Source: Marivivens aquimaris
GTDB lineage: Bacteria; Pseudomonadota; Alphaproteobacteria; Rhodobacterales; Rhodobacteraceae
DNA: 64,000 nt
Assembly (NCBI RefSeq): GCF_015220045.1
Contig: NZ_JADBGB010000005.1
Location: 58,882 to 122,881, forward strand
Direction: 5' to 3'
Shown here: one piece after another, positions 46,684-56,554 of the stretch
Position numbering within the stretch: the first letter of the stretch is position 1
Layout of the letters: the number at the start of each line of letters is the position of its first letter
Translations under genes and position numbers: made by a program
The notes under the pieces: generated by a model
Seen by the model: only the letters and a program-made list of their open reading frames with translations
Told to the model about the DNA's origin: nothing
The model's database searches: none

Positions 46684-47092
46684 CTATCTTTTTTTCATCA
46701 ATTCTTCCCTGACTGCCTCAGTCGGCCTCCATCCGAGACACTTTCTGGGTGCGCTCTTCAGGCAGTCGCAAAGCGCCCTTAATACTGCGATTTAAAAGCG
46801 CGCCAAGCTGGGTTTCGCTGGGTAAGTAGTGGCGGGCCCGTTTTTAAGAATTTCGATGGGTCCTGCTGCCAAGGTGCTTGCGGGCCGCACAAACCGCTAT
46901 AGGTGCCGATGCCGGACTTGATCTTGCGCCAGGTTCAAAACTCAAACCCACGATCGAAGGTGATGGATTTACAAACTCGCTGGGGCCGGGGCACCCTGAC
47001 ATCCATCAGTAGTGAATGAAGTGCGTTGAACTTCAGTCTTTATTGCGGCACAGGATAACAAATCAAGTCGCCCGCTCCACCAGACAGGCGAC
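46684..47092 (-). pseudogene. Decayed IS30-family transposase
   Basis: On the minus strand, fragments in two frames match IS30-family transposases: NVACLVERAT, then SITFDRGFEF carrying the DDE-type aspartate, TWRKIKSGIGTYSG, CGPQAPWQQD, and the C-terminal APRKCLGWRPTEAVREELM and a stop at 46684-46686. Several stops and shifts break it. The stretch from 47093 to 47418 holds nothing I can name and may be further IS debris. Confidence 0.75.
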
Positions 47093-47418
47093 GTTCATGA
47101 CGCCCTAAGAGCATTCGGCGCTCTAGACATAGGTTCAGATTGTCGCTTGGCTCACCCGGATTGACTAACCAAGGTTTCTAATCTGTCTTCCGATTTACCC
47201 TATGGCCTAAAAGAGCACTTGGCGCCGCAAAAAAGCGTGACAGGGCCAGTTAGGGTGATCCATAGGCCGCCATTGTTACGCCCGATTGTACGGTCGAAAA
47301 GGGAGCAGTTTATACTCCCCTAGTATGTCGCCACTGGCAGGCGCAGTGCAAAGGGTGCTTCTGCATGACGTGCGACGTCCTACAATTTAAGGCTATCTTC
47401 AATAGCTCGCCTGCGTCT

Positions 47419-48969
47419 TCAAAAAAGTGCTTTTGGCAGCCATGTCGCCAGATCCGGCAGTAGCCATATCAACGTGATGCCCACAATCTGCAGACAGATG
47501 AACGGTAGCACGCCTGCATATATCTGGCCGGTAGAGATTTCATCCGGGGCCACGCCGCGCAGATAGAACAGCGAAAAGCCGAAGGGCGGCGTCAGGAACG
47601 AGGTCTGCAGGTTGATCGCAATCAATACGCCCAGCCAGATCGGATCATGACCCAGTAAGATCAGCGACGGCGTGATCAGCGGCAGCACAATCACCGAGAT
47701 TTCGACGAAATCCAGAAAGAAGCCCATGATGAAAATCACTATCATGCAAAAGACCAGCGCGCCGTTGGCCCCGCCCGGCATTTCGGCCAGAATGCCCGCC
47801 ACGCGTTCCTCGCCGCCCAGTCCGATAAAGACAAGGCTGAAGAACCCGGCGGCAATGATCGTTGCAAAGATCATCGAGGTCATGGTCATGGTCGATTTCA
47901 CCGCCTCTTGCACCACCTGCTTTTGCAGTGCGGCGCGCAAGGCCAGCAGTACCGACAGCCCGCCAGCCACCGCAAGCCCGGCATAGAAAATGCCAAGCAC
48001 ATATGCGCCCGAGCTCAGGTCGCTACGCTGAAACCGCACCGGAAAGGCACCCGCCAGAATACCCAGCGCGATCAGGGCAACCGTGCCCAGCAGGATGATG
48101 CGTGGGGCGATGCCAATGCGATAGCCGGTCATCAACAGCGCACCGACAGCGCCGACTGATGCGGCCTCGGTCGGGGTGGCGATGCCGCCCAGAATGGTGC
48201 CCAGCACGGCGAAAATCAGCAGGACAGGCGGGATCACCGCGCCGACGACCTCGCGCCAGTCGGGTTTGGCGATGTCAAGGGGCGCAGGGGGTATGTCCTG
48301 CGGGCGCAGCCATCCGCGCGCCACGATATAGATCAGGTAAAGGCAGACCAGCACCAAGCCGGGGGTTACAGCAGCGGCGAAAAACTGGCCGACCGACAGC
48401 GCCTCGACCGAAAACTTGCCCTGTTCGTACTGCGCCTGCTGGAACGAGGTGGACATTACGTCCGCCAGAATGATCAGCAGGGTCGAGGGCGGAATAATCT
48501 GCCCCAGCGTGCCAGCCGTGCACACGATGCCCGATGCGACCCGCGCGTCATATCCGGCGCGCAGCATGGTGGGCAGGGCAATCATCCCCATCGCCACCAC
48601 GGTCGCCCCGACAATGCCGGTTGACGCTGCCAGCAACGTGCCGACCAGCACGACCGAAATGCCCAAGCCTCCGCGCAACTGCCCGAACAGCCGGCCCATC
48701 GTGTCCAAAAGCCCTTCCGCAATGCGGCTTTTTTCCAGCAAAGCGCCCATCAGTACGAACAGCGGAATGGCGATCAAGACGGGGTTGGTCAGAACGCCAA
48801 ACACCCGTTGGCCCAACGCGCCCAGCAGGGTGATGTCCATTTGCCCCAGCATCCAGCCCAGATAGGCAAAGATCACGGCAACCCCCGCGATGCTGAACGA
48901 CACAGGGAACCCAAGAAGGATCGCACCCATGAGGGCTGCGAACATGATAAGGTCGAGATATTCGATCAT
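47419..48969 (-). CDS. TRAP transporter large permease (DctM-type)
   Basis: A 516-residue polytopic protein of the DctM family: LLGFPVSFSIAGVAVIFAYLG at the start and TLGQIIPPSTLLIILADV in the middle, with about twelve or more membrane segments. It moves the substrate using a sodium or proton gradient. ATG 48969 overlaps the small permease stop. The long linker around residues 215-330 is typical for the larger subclass, often linked to keto-acids or aromatic acids. Confidence 0.9.
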   Translation of the reverse strand: MIEYLDLIMFAALMGAILLGFPVSFSIAGVAVIFAYLGWMLGQMDITLLGALGQRVFGVLTNPVLIAIPLFVLMGALLEKSRIAEGLLDTMGRLFGQLRGGLGISVVLVGTLLAASTGIVGATVVAMGMIALPTMLRAGYDARVASGIVCTAGTLGQIIPPSTLLIILADVMSTSFQQAQYEQGKFSVEALSVGQFFAAAVTPGLVLVCLYLIYIVARGWLRPQDIPPAPLDIAKPDWREVVGAVIPPVLLIFAVLGTILGGIATPTEAASVGAVGALLMTGYRIGIAPRIILLGTVALIALGILAGAFPVRFQRSDLSSGAYVLGIFYAGLAVAGGLSVLLALRAALQKQVVQEAVKSTMTMTSMIFATIIAAGFFSLVFIGLGGEERVAGILAEMPGGANGALVFCMIVIFIMGFFLDFVEISVIVLPLITPSLILLGHDPIWLGVLIAINLQTSFLTPPFGFSLFYLRGVAPDEISTGQIYAGVLPFICLQIVGITLIWLLPDLATWLPKALF

Positions 48970-49466
48970 CAGGTCTCTTTCACGGCCAAAAGGCGGATCA
49001 ACAGGGCTAGGGATTGCAGCATCACGAGGACACAAAAGGCGGGCATCAGGGATTTCAGCAGGAACACCGCCTCGATCCCGCCCACGGAAATTGGGCCTTC
49101 AAGGATCGCCCATGAATTGCGCACCGACGGCCACGACCAGTAAATCAGTGCAATCATCGACGGCATCAGCAGGAACAGATGGCCGAAAATGTCGATCCGG
49201 CGGCGTGTCTTTGGCGTTGCCTTGGCATAGAACACGTCCACCCGCACATGCTTGTCGACCAGCAGCGTATAGCCCGCCGCCAGCATGAACAGCGCGGCGT
49301 GCATATAAAGAACACTTTCCTGCAACGCGATGGAATTCACGCCGAACGCATAGCGCCCGACAACGATGGTGAACTGCACCAGCATCATGGCCAGCGCCAG
49401 CCAGCGCACCAAATGGGCGACACCGATGTTTACCTTGTCCAAGGCGTTTGCCAGTTGCTCCATCAC
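48969..49466 (-). CDS. TRAP transporter small permease (DctQ-type)
   Basis: A 165-residue four-helix membrane protein: VRWLALAMMLVQFTIVVGRY, LYMHAALFMLAAGYTLLVDKHVRVDVFY and two further helices. It matches DctQ, the small subunit that partners the large permease. The stop touches the dctM start, and the gene lies 62 nt after the binding-protein stop. Confidence 0.9.
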   Translation of the reverse strand: MMEQLANALDKVNIGVAHLVRWLALAMMLVQFTIVVGRYAFGVNSIALQESVLYMHAALFMLAAGYTLLVDKHVRVDVFYAKATPKTRRRIDIFGHLFLLMPSMIALIYWSWPSVRNSWAILEGPISVGGIEAVFLLKSLMPAFCVLVMLQSLALLIRLLAVKET

Positions 49467-49528
49467 CTGCCCCCGATGCGAAAGGTCACGAAGGGCGCAG
49501 CCATCGCTGCGCCCTTGTTCGATAGGTC

Positions 49529-50614
49529 TTAGTACCCCATGACCAGATTACGTGCGTTCATCTGACCGTTGTCAGCATAGACCATGTATTTACCGACCGA
49601 TGCACGATAGGCCACGAAGCTTTCGGTGATCCGTTTGACCAGCTCGTCATCGTCATTGCGCAGATCGTCGATGACCTCGGCGGCGGCTTTGCCCATGCCG
49701 GTGATGACGTCTTCGGGGAACATTTTCACCTGAACGCCGTGCTCGGCCACCATCGCTTGCAACGACAGGGCGTGCTTGGTGGTGTATTCGGTCCAGACCT
49801 GATTATACAGGCTGTCACAGGCCGCTTGCACAACCTGTTTCAGGTCGTCGGGCAGGTCGTTGAACACGTCTGCGTTGACGCCGCATTCCTCGGCCGACGA
49901 TGGCTCGCCCACGCCGGGCCAGTAATAGTTCTTGGCGACCTGGTAATAGCCAAGCGCGCTGTCGGTCCAGGGGCCGATAAATTCGCCCGCGTCCAAAGCG
50001 CCGGTTTGCAGGGCCTGGAACATGTCCGGGCCGCTCATCGCCTCGGCCGCCATGCCCATTTTGGCCGCCATTTCGGACGCCAGACCCGTGGTGCGGAACT
50101 TCATGCCTTTCAGGTCTTCGGCCGAGTTCACTTCGTTGCGGAACCAACCGCCCCATTGCGGGCCAGAGTTGCCGCACAGGAAAGGCTTGATGCCAAACCG
50201 GCCATACATTTCGTCGTAAAGTGCCTGACCGCCGCCATGCACCATCCAGCCGACTTGCTCGTCCGCGCGCAGGCCAAAAGGTTGCGAGCCGAACAACAGT
50301 ATACCCTTGGATTTCGACCCCCAATAGGCGGGAACAGCGTGATACAGCTCGGCGGTGCCTTCGCTGACCGCGTCAAAGACGCCGCGACCGGGCACAAGCT
50401 CTCCGGCAGGGAAAAGTTTGACCTCGATCCGGCCCCCCGACAGGGTCGTGATCCGGTCGGCCAGTTGTTGTGCGGCCACGCCCGGCCCAGGCAGGTTCTT
50501 GGGCCACGCGGTGACCATCTTCCACTGGCGCTTGTCCTGCGCGATGGCTGGGGTTGCCAGTGCCGTTGCTGCGGTGCCGATAGCACCCGTGGTCAGAAAT
50601 GTCCGTCTTTGCAT
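49529..50614 (-). CDS. TRAP transporter substrate-binding protein (DctP-type)
   Basis: A 361-residue periplasmic binding protein with a Tat-like signal (MQRRTFLTTGAIGTAATALATPAIAQ). The mature part resembles the DctP subclass for mannitol/chloroaromatic or keto-acid type ligands (WKMVTAWPKNLPGPG). ATG 50614 has a strong GGAGGAG upstream. It is first in the order P-Q-M. The CoA-activation genes upstream suggest the ligand is an organic acid. Confidence 0.9.
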   Translation of the reverse strand: MQRRTFLTTGAIGTAATALATPAIAQDKRQWKMVTAWPKNLPGPGVAAQQLADRITTLSGGRIEVKLFPAGELVPGRGVFDAVSEGTAELYHAVPAYWGSKSKGILLFGSQPFGLRADEQVGWMVHGGGQALYDEMYGRFGIKPFLCGNSGPQWGGWFRNEVNSAEDLKGMKFRTTGLASEMAAKMGMAAEAMSGPDMFQALQTGALDAGEFIGPWTDSALGYYQVAKNYYWPGVGEPSSAEECGVNADVFNDLPDDLKQVVQAACDSLYNQVWTEYTTKHALSLQAMVAEHGVQVKMFPEDVITGMGKAAAEVIDDLRNDDDELVKRITESFVAYRASVGKYMVYADNGQMNARNLVMGY

Positions 50615-50690
50615 GCGCCTCTCCTCCAATCAGGCAGTTGCGACCTTGGCGTTGGCTGAAGCCATCCTTTGGTCAAATCCGTGCATAAAG

Positions 50691-50712
50691 CTATTATGTA
50701 AATACATAATAG
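50691..50712. promoter_or_regulatory. Perfect 22-bp palindrome, candidate GntR-type operator
   Basis: Arms CTATTATGTA (50691-50700) and TACATAATAG (50703-50712) are exact reverse complements with AA between. The core TGTA-N2-TACA is the classic GntR-family recognition pattern. It lies 76 nt upstream of the dctP start. AT content and absence of a T-run make a terminator less likely. Confidence 0.6.
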
Positions 50713-50740
50713 AGTCAATCATTACGGCGAGAAAACCCGG

Positions 50741-51880
50741 TCAAGCCAGCAATCCTCTCGCAATGATTGTGCGCTGGATCTCGGATGACCCTTCATAGAT
50801 GCGGAAAATCCGCAGATCGCGCAGGTAGCGTTCCAGCGGGAAATCGCGGGTATAGCCATAGCCGCCGTGAATTTGCAGCGCCCGGTCAGCAATCCGCCAC
50901 GCGGCTTCGCTGGCATACAGCTTGGCAAAGGCGGATTCGCTGGAATAGCGCACGCCGGTCCCGCGCAGGGTCGCCGCCTGCATCGCCAGCGCGCGGGCGG
51001 CGGCCAGTTCGGTGGCACTGTCGGCCAGCATCCATTGCAGCCCTTGGAAGTCCGCAATCGCATGGCCGCTGACCTGCCGTTCCTTGGCATAGGAAATCGC
51101 GGCCTTCAGCGCGGCGTCGGCAATGCCGGTGGCCTGTGCAGCGACTTCGATCCGGCCATTGTCCAGAACCTTCATTGCAGTACGGAACCCCGTGCCTTCG
51201 GCGCCCAGACGGTTTTCGTCCGGCACCCAGCAATCAAAGCTGATGCCAAACACATGCCCGCCCTTCAGGCCCATCGTTTTTTCATTGGGCGCGACGGACA
51301 CGCCGTCGATTTTCTTCGGTTCAACAATAAAAGCGCTGACACCGCGTGCACCGGCGGCGGGGTCGGTCTTGGCATAGACCACCATGAAATCCGCCGCGCC
51401 CGCGTTCGAGATAAAGCACTTGGACCCTTTGATCCGATATCCATCGCCTTCGCGCTTGGCCGTCGTGCGCATGTCGGCGGGGTTCGATCCGGCCTGCGGT
51501 TCGGTCAGGGCAAACGCGCCCAACGACGTGCCCGCCGCGGCATCGGGCAGAATGCGGGCCTGCAAATCGGCATCCGCCCCCAGAAGCAGCGAATCCGTGG
51601 CCAGAAAATGCGCCGTCAGCATGGATGCGGTGGACCCACAGGCGCCCGCGATCGCCTCGACCGCCGCATACAGCGCGGGGCCGGACAGGCCGATCCCGCC
51701 GTGGTCTTCCGGCAGGTTCAGACCCAACAGGCCCATGTCCGCCATCGCGTCCAGATGGAGGGTGGCGAACAGCGCCTCTTCGTCGATCTGCGCCGCTTTC
51801 GGGGCCAAAACCTCGGTCGAGAACCGTTCGATCTGCGCGACCAGCGCGCGTTCGTCGTCGCTCATGGGATAGGTGGTCAT
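50741..51880 (-). CDS. Acyl-CoA dehydrogenase
   Basis: A 379-residue flavoenzyme with the family landmarks FALTEPQAGSNPADMRTTA, KCFISNAGAADFMVVYA and the C-terminal QIHGGYGYTRDFPLERYLRD and YEGSSEIQRTIIARGL. It would introduce a double bond in an acyl-CoA, passing electrons to ETF. Its start overlaps the CoA-transferase stop (ATGA), so the two act in one short pathway. Confidence 0.9.
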   Translation of the reverse strand: MTTYPMSDDERALVAQIERFSTEVLAPKAAQIDEEALFATLHLDAMADMGLLGLNLPEDHGGIGLSGPALYAAVEAIAGACGSTASMLTAHFLATDSLLLGADADLQARILPDAAAGTSLGAFALTEPQAGSNPADMRTTAKREGDGYRIKGSKCFISNAGAADFMVVYAKTDPAAGARGVSAFIVEPKKIDGVSVAPNEKTMGLKGGHVFGISFDCWVPDENRLGAEGTGFRTAMKVLDNGRIEVAAQATGIADAALKAAISYAKERQVSGHAIADFQGLQWMLADSATELAAARALAMQAATLRGTGVRYSSESAFAKLYASEAAWRIADRALQIHGGYGYTRDFPLERYLRDLRIFRIYEGSSEIQRTIIARGLLA

Positions 51881-53055
51881 GCGCGTTGCTCCTTGTTCAA
51901 CAAATTCAGAATATCGCCTGCATCAGCATTCAGGGCCGGGGCCGGCTTGCGCCCGCCGCGCCCTGCGCCGTTAAAATGCACCGGCTGTTCAGGGACGTTC
52001 AGAACGCCCAAGTCGGGATGCGTGACCGTGGACGCCAACCCGCGCTCCACTGCTTGAGACGACGCCCAAGCCTGTGCCACAGATTGAATGGAGGATGCCG
52101 GAATACCTGCCGCTGACAGGTGGTGCACCACCTGATCCACCGGCAAGGAACCTGCCCACTGGTCGATATACTCGGCGAGCGCAGGTTCGTTCTCGCGGCG
52201 CAGAGGATCGCTGGTAAACCGCGCGTCCTGTACCAGTTCGGGCTGGCCGATCACGTCGCAGAAGGTGGCAAACAGCCGGTCGTTCAGAACCGCCAACGCG
52301 AAATGCCCGTCCGCCGCCGGATAGGTGCCAAAGGGCGCGGACAGCGGGTGGCGGTTGCCGGTGCGCGCCGGGGTCTCGCCGCCCATCAGGGTGCGGCAGG
52401 CCAGAATGGGCATCATCGACACCAACCCGTCAAACAGCGCCACATCCACATGACGCCCCAGCCCGGTGCGGCTGCAGTCAAACAGGGCAACCATTGTGCC
52501 CCAAGCGGCGAACAGGCCACCGGCCACGTCGCCCAAAGCCTCGCCCACCATCGTCGGTGCACCGTCGGGTTCGCCGGTGGCGTCCATCAACCCGCTCATC
52601 GCCTGCACGATGATGTCATAGGCGGGTTTTTTGGTGTTTGGCCCGGTCTGCCCGAAGCCGGACACGGACACGTAAACCAGATGGGGAAAATCCTTGGCCA
52701 GCGCGTCATAGCTCAGCCCCAGCTTCTCCATCACGCCGGGGCGGAAGTTCTCGATCAGCACGTCGCAATCTGCCAGCAACGCCTTGACCGTCGCAATCGC
52801 GTCGGGCGATTTCAGGTCCAGCGCAATTGACCGCTTGCCCCGGTTGATTGCCTGAAACAACAGGCTTTCCCCGTCCTTGAACGGGCCGATATGGCGGTAA
52901 TCGTCGCCGTGGGCGGCTTCGACCTTAATCACATCCGCGCCCAGATCGGCCATCAATGCGGTGCAGTATGGACCCGCCAGAACGCGGGTGAAATCAAGCA
53001 CGCGCACCCCGCTGAGGGGTTGGGGCGTTTGGCTGTTGGGGGGCTGAGTGGGCAT
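51877..53055 (-). CDS. CaiB/BaiF (class III) CoA-transferase
   Basis: A protein of 392 residues of family III CoA-transferases: VRVLDFTRVLAGPYCTALMADLGADVIKVE at the start, with NRGKRSIALDLKSP and ADCDVLIENFRPGVM following; an Asp in the central region serves as the catalytic nucleophile in this family. It would move CoA to an organic acid that the TRAP system imports, which the dehydrogenase then oxidises. ATG 53055 is preferred over a longer frame. Confidence 0.9.
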   Translation of the reverse strand: MPTQPPNSQTPQPLSGVRVLDFTRVLAGPYCTALMADLGADVIKVEAAHGDDYRHIGPFKDGESLLFQAINRGKRSIALDLKSPDAIATVKALLADCDVLIENFRPGVMEKLGLSYDALAKDFPHLVYVSVSGFGQTGPNTKKPAYDIIVQAMSGLMDATGEPDGAPTMVGEALGDVAGGLFAAWGTMVALFDCSRTGLGRHVDVALFDGLVSMMPILACRTLMGGETPARTGNRHPLSAPFGTYPAADGHFALAVLNDRLFATFCDVIGQPELVQDARFTSDPLRRENEPALAEYIDQWAGSLPVDQVVHHLSAAGIPASSIQSVAQAWASSQAVERGLASTVTHPDLGVLNVPEQPVHFNGAGRGGRKPAPALNADAGDILNLLNKEQRA

Positions 53056-53135
53056 ATGATCCTCCGGGTTTGATCGGTTGAGCATAGGCACGGTCATGAT
53101 ATAAGCAGAAATACAAATTATTGATAGAGCGATAA

Positions 53136-54029
53136 ATGCAAGCTATACCCGTCAGCCTTCGCCAGATCGACTATGTCATTGCCGCCGCGGACACCGGCAG
53201 CACCGCCGCCGCCGCGCGGGTGTTGAACGTGTCGCAACCGTCAGTGTCGCTGGCGATTGCCAAGGTCGAGGAACACTTTGGCCGCCCGCTGTTTGCCCGC
53301 AGCGCAGGCCAAGGCATTGCCCCCACCGCGTTCGGGCTGCGCAAACTGGGCGCCTTGCGCAGCCTGCGCGCACAGGCGCAATCGGTGCTGGATCACAAAG
53401 ACAGCGGGGCCGAGGTGCTGAACCTTGGCGTCTTTTCCACCCTTGGCCCACGCTATGCGCCCGCCTTGGTGGGCAGCTTTCAGAAAGTCGCGCCCGACGC
53501 CCGGATCGCACTGCACGAAGGCGATCTGGACCGTCTGACGCGCTGGCTGGAAAACGGGCGCATCGACCTCGCATTGATCTATGATTTCGGCCTGCCGTCG
53601 TCGCTTAAGATCACACCGCTGGCCGATGTGCGGCCCTTTGGGCTGGTTGCGCGGGCGCACCCTTTGGCGGGGCGCGGGACGGTTGCGATGGCGGATTTGC
53701 TGACCGATCCGCTGATCCTGATGAACCTGCCGCACAGCCGCAATTACTTCCTGACGCTGGCGCAGATGAACGGCATCCGGCCGCGCATCGCACATGAAAC
53801 AAGCTCGGTCGAGATGTTGCGGGCGATGGTTGCCAATCACATGGGTGTGGGGCTGGTTGCCACCGATATTGCGCAGGATACGGCCTGCGACGGTCAACCC
53901 GTCACGCGGCTGGAACTGTCAGACCCGCTTGTGCCGCATCGCATCGCGCTGGCCCGTGCGCCGCATCCGCATACCGCGTCACTGGTGGCCGCGTTTCAGG
54001 ATCATGTGGCAAGCGCCTTCAACCCCTGA
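53136..54029 (+). CDS. LysR-family transcriptional regulator
   Basis: A 297-residue LysR protein: helix-turn-helix (IAAADTGSTAAAARVLNVSQPSVSLAIAKVEEHFG) and C-terminal LysR substrate domain. It is divergent from the CoA-transferase/acyl-CoA dehydrogenase genes, 80 nt away, and is probably their activator. It is in the same direction as hutC but is not clearly part of the hut unit. Confidence 0.85.
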   Translation: MQAIPVSLRQIDYVIAAADTGSTAAAARVLNVSQPSVSLAIAKVEEHFGRPLFARSAGQGIAPTAFGLRKLGALRSLRAQAQSVLDHKDSGAEVLNLGVFSTLGPRYAPALVGSFQKVAPDARIALHEGDLDRLTRWLENGRIDLALIYDFGLPSSLKITPLADVRPFGLVARAHPLAGRGTVAMADLLTDPLILMNLPHSRNYFLTLAQMNGIRPRIAHETSSVEMLRAMVANHMGVGLVATDIAQDTACDGQPVTRLELSDPLVPHRIALARAPHPHTASLVAAFQDHVASAFNP

Positions 54030-54057
54030 CACGCTATGTCTGGCCTTTTACGCCTTA

Positions 54058-54067
54058 TGTCTATATC
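54058..54067 (+). promoter_or_regulatory. Possible HutC half-matched site before hutC
   Basis: TGTCTATATC lies 54 nt upstream of the hutC start and resembles the TGTCTATACA found between hutI and hutF. It could serve autoregulation. The match is partial. Confidence 0.3.
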
Positions 54068-54120
54068 TTTTGAGAAAATCCGCCGGGATCACCCGGAACC
54101 GCACGGTCGAAAGGCACAGC

Positions 54121-54810
54121 ATGTCCATAACCTATCGCGAGGTGAAAGCCGATATCCTGCGCCAGATCACACAAGGCGAACTTGCCCCCGGCAGCTCGAT
54201 GCCGAACGAGGTTGATCTGGCCGCAAGCTATGGCTGCGCGCGGGCGACTGTCAATCGGGCAATGCGCGAATTGGCGGATGACGGCATCATCGAACGCCGC
54301 CGCAAAGCTGGCACGCGGGTCAGGCTGAACCCGATCCGGCAGGTGCGGCTGAACATTCCGATCGTCGGGCAAGAGATCGAGGAACTGGGCGCGGCCTATC
54401 GCTATGCGTTGGTGCACGGTCAGGCCGAACCCGCCCCGAACTGGCTGCGCGCGCGTATGGCGTTGAAGCGTGACGACCGGGTGTTGCATCTGACCTGCAT
54501 GCACTATGCCGATGGCGCGCCGTATCAGCACGAGGATCGCTGGATCAATCTAGACGCTTTGCCCGAGGCTGAACAGCATGATTTCTCGGATATCGGTCCC
54601 AACGAATGGCTGGTGTCGACCGTGCCGTTTACCGAGGCGCAGATCAGCTTTCACGCCGTTCAAGCCGACGCCACTATCGCGGATTATCTCGACTGCACCG
54701 AAGGCGATGCCCTGTTCCAGGCCGAGCGCATGACGTGGCTTGAGGGGCAGACGATCACTTTTGTGCAATTGACCTATCGCCGCGGCCACCGTCTGACGAT
54801 GCAATACTGA
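54121..54810 (+). CDS. hutC: Histidine utilization repressor HutC (GntR/UTRA)
   Basis: A 229-residue GntR/HutC-type regulator: winged helix (GELAPGSSMPNEVDLAASYGCARATVNRAMRELADDGIIERRRKAG) and C-terminal UTRA domain (APYQHEDRWINLDALPEAE, FTEAQISFHAVQA). HutC senses urocanate and represses hut genes. It is encoded on the plus strand, convergent with hutU. Confidence 0.9.
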   Translation: MSITYREVKADILRQITQGELAPGSSMPNEVDLAASYGCARATVNRAMRELADDGIIERRRKAGTRVRLNPIRQVRLNIPIVGQEIEELGAAYRYALVHGQAEPAPNWLRARMALKRDDRVLHLTCMHYADGAPYQHEDRWINLDALPEAEQHDFSDIGPNEWLVSTVPFTEAQISFHAVQADATIADYLDCTEGDALFQAERMTWLEGQTITFVQLTYRRGHRLTMQY

Positions 54811-54886
54811 CCGCGTGAAAAAGCCTGCGCGGAGTGCTCCGCACAGGCCATTGGTTACTTGCCCCAAGATGGGTAAACGCCCTGAA

Positions 54887-56554
54887 TCAAAGGATTCCCG
54901 GCAGGTTCAAACCATTCTCGCGGGCGCAGTCTTTGGCGTCGTCATAGCCCGCATCGGCGTGGCGCATGACGCCCGTGGCCGGGTCGTTCCACAAGACACG
55001 CTCGATCCGGCGGTCTGCATCTTCAGTGCCGTCACAGCAGATCACCATGCCCGAGTGTTGACTGAAACCCATGCCGACGCCGCCACCATGGTGCAGTGAA
55101 ACCCAGGTTGCGCCAGATGCGGTATTGAGCAGCGCGTTCAGTAGCGGCCAGTCCGACACCGCATCCGAGCCATCCAGCATCGCCTCGGTTTCGCGATTGG
55201 GCGATGCGACTGAGCCTGAGTCCAGATGGTCGCGTCCGATTACGATCGGGGCTTTCAACTCGCCATTGCGCACCATTTCGTTGAACGCCAGGCCCAGCTT
55301 GTGACGCACGCCCAGACCGACCCAGCAAATCCGCGCGGGCAGCCCCTGAAACGCGATCCGCTCGCGCGCCATATCCAGCCAGTTGTGCAGGTGGCTGTCC
55401 TCGGCCAGGATTTCCTTCACCTTGGCGTCGGTCTTGTAGATGTCTTCCGGGTCGCCCGACAGGGCCGCCCAACGGAACGGACCGATGCCACGGCAGAACA
55501 GCGGGCGGATATAGGCGGGCACGAAGCCGGGGAAGTCGAATGCATTGTCCAGCCCCTCTTCCAGCGCCATCTGGCGGATGTTGTTGCCGTAATCGACGGT
55601 CGGAATACCGGCGGCATGGAAATCAACCATCGCCTTGACCTGCACCATCATCGAGGCACGCGCGGCCTTTTCAACAGCTTTTGGGTCGCTTTCGCGCTTT
55701 TCGCGCCATTGGGCCATCGTCCAACCCTGCGGCAGATAGCCGTTTACGGGATCATGGGCACTGGTCTGGTCGGTGACGATATCAGGGCGGATGCCGCGCT
55801 TGATCAACTCGGGATACACATCGGCGGCGTTGCCCAGAAGCGCGACCGATTTGGCCTCACCGGCAGCGGTCCAGCGTTCGATCATCGCAAGCGCCTCGTC
55901 CAGACTGTCGGTCTTTTCGTCCACGTAGCGGGTGCGGAGGCGGAAGTCGATGCTGTCGGGGTTGCATTCGACCGCCAGACAGCAGGCCCCGGCCATCACA
56001 GCCGCCAGCGGTTGCGCCCCGCCCATGCCACCCAGACCGCCGGTCAGGATCCACTTGCCCTTCAGGTCGCCACCGTAATGCTGACGCCCCGCTTCGACAA
56101 AGGTCTCATAGGTGCCCTGCACGATACCTTGCGAGCCGATATAGATCCAGGAACCCGCTGTCATCTGGCCATACATCGCCAGACCCTTCTTATCCAGCTC
56201 GTTAAAATGATCCCACGTCGCCCAATGCGGCACGAGGTTTGAGTTGGCGATCAGAACGCGCGGCGCATCCTTGTGCGTCGGGAACACCCCGACAGGCTTG
56301 CCTGATTGCACCAGAAGGGTCTGGTCTTCTTCCAGGTCCCGCAAGGTGGCGACGATCTTGTCGAAATCGTCCCATGTGCGCGCGGCGCGCCCAATGCCGC
56401 CATACACAACCAGCTCATGCGGGTTTTCGGCCACGTCGGGGTGCAGGTTGTTCATCAACATCCGCAGGGGCGCTTCGGTGGTCCAGTGCTTGGCCGTCAT
56501 TTCGGTGCCGGTTGCGGGATAGATGTCGCGGGTGTTCTTGCGCGGATCGCTCAT
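54887..56554 (-). CDS. hutU: Urocanate hydratase HutU
   Basis: A 555-residue enzyme of normal length that converts urocanate to imidazolone propionate with NAD+. Landmarks include [20 protein letters not shown] near the N terminus, [17 protein letters not shown] for the NAD-binding loop and [16 protein letters not shown] near the end. Its start overlaps hutG by 4 nt; it ends the hutI-H-G-U operon. Confidence 0.97.
   Translation of the reverse strand: MSDPRKNTRDIYPATGTEMTAKHWTTEAPLRMLMNNLHPDVAENPHELVVYGGIGRAARTWDDFDKIVATLRDLEEDQTLLVQSGKPVGVFPTHKDAPRVLIANSNLVPHWATWDHFNELDKKGLAMYGQMTAGSWIYIGSQGIVQGTYETFVEAGRQHYGGDLKGKWILTGGLGGMGGAQPLAAVMAGACCLAVECNPDSIDFRLRTRYVDEKTDSLDEALAMIERWTAAGEAKSVALLGNAADVYPELIKRGIRPDIVTDQTSAHDPVNGYLPQGWTMAQWREKRESDPKAVEKAARASMMVQVKAMVDFHAAGIPTVDYGNNIRQMALEEGLDNAFDFPGFVPAYIRPLFCRGIGPFRWAALSGDPEDIYKTDAKVKEILAEDSHLHNWLDMARERIAFQGLPARICWVGLGVRHKLGLAFNEMVRNGELKAPIVIGRDHLDSGSVASPNRETEAMLDGSDAVSDWPLLNALLNTASGATWVSLHHGGGVGMGFSQHSGMVICCDGTEDADRRIERVLWNDPATGVMRHADAGYDDAKDCARENGLNLPGIL

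Noticed and set aside
50867..52057. Plus-strand open frame of 396 codons
   Set aside because: It is antisense to the acyl-CoA dehydrogenase and the CoA-transferase, both clear by motif.
55226..56242. Plus-strand open frame of 338 codons
   Set aside because: It is antisense to hutU.
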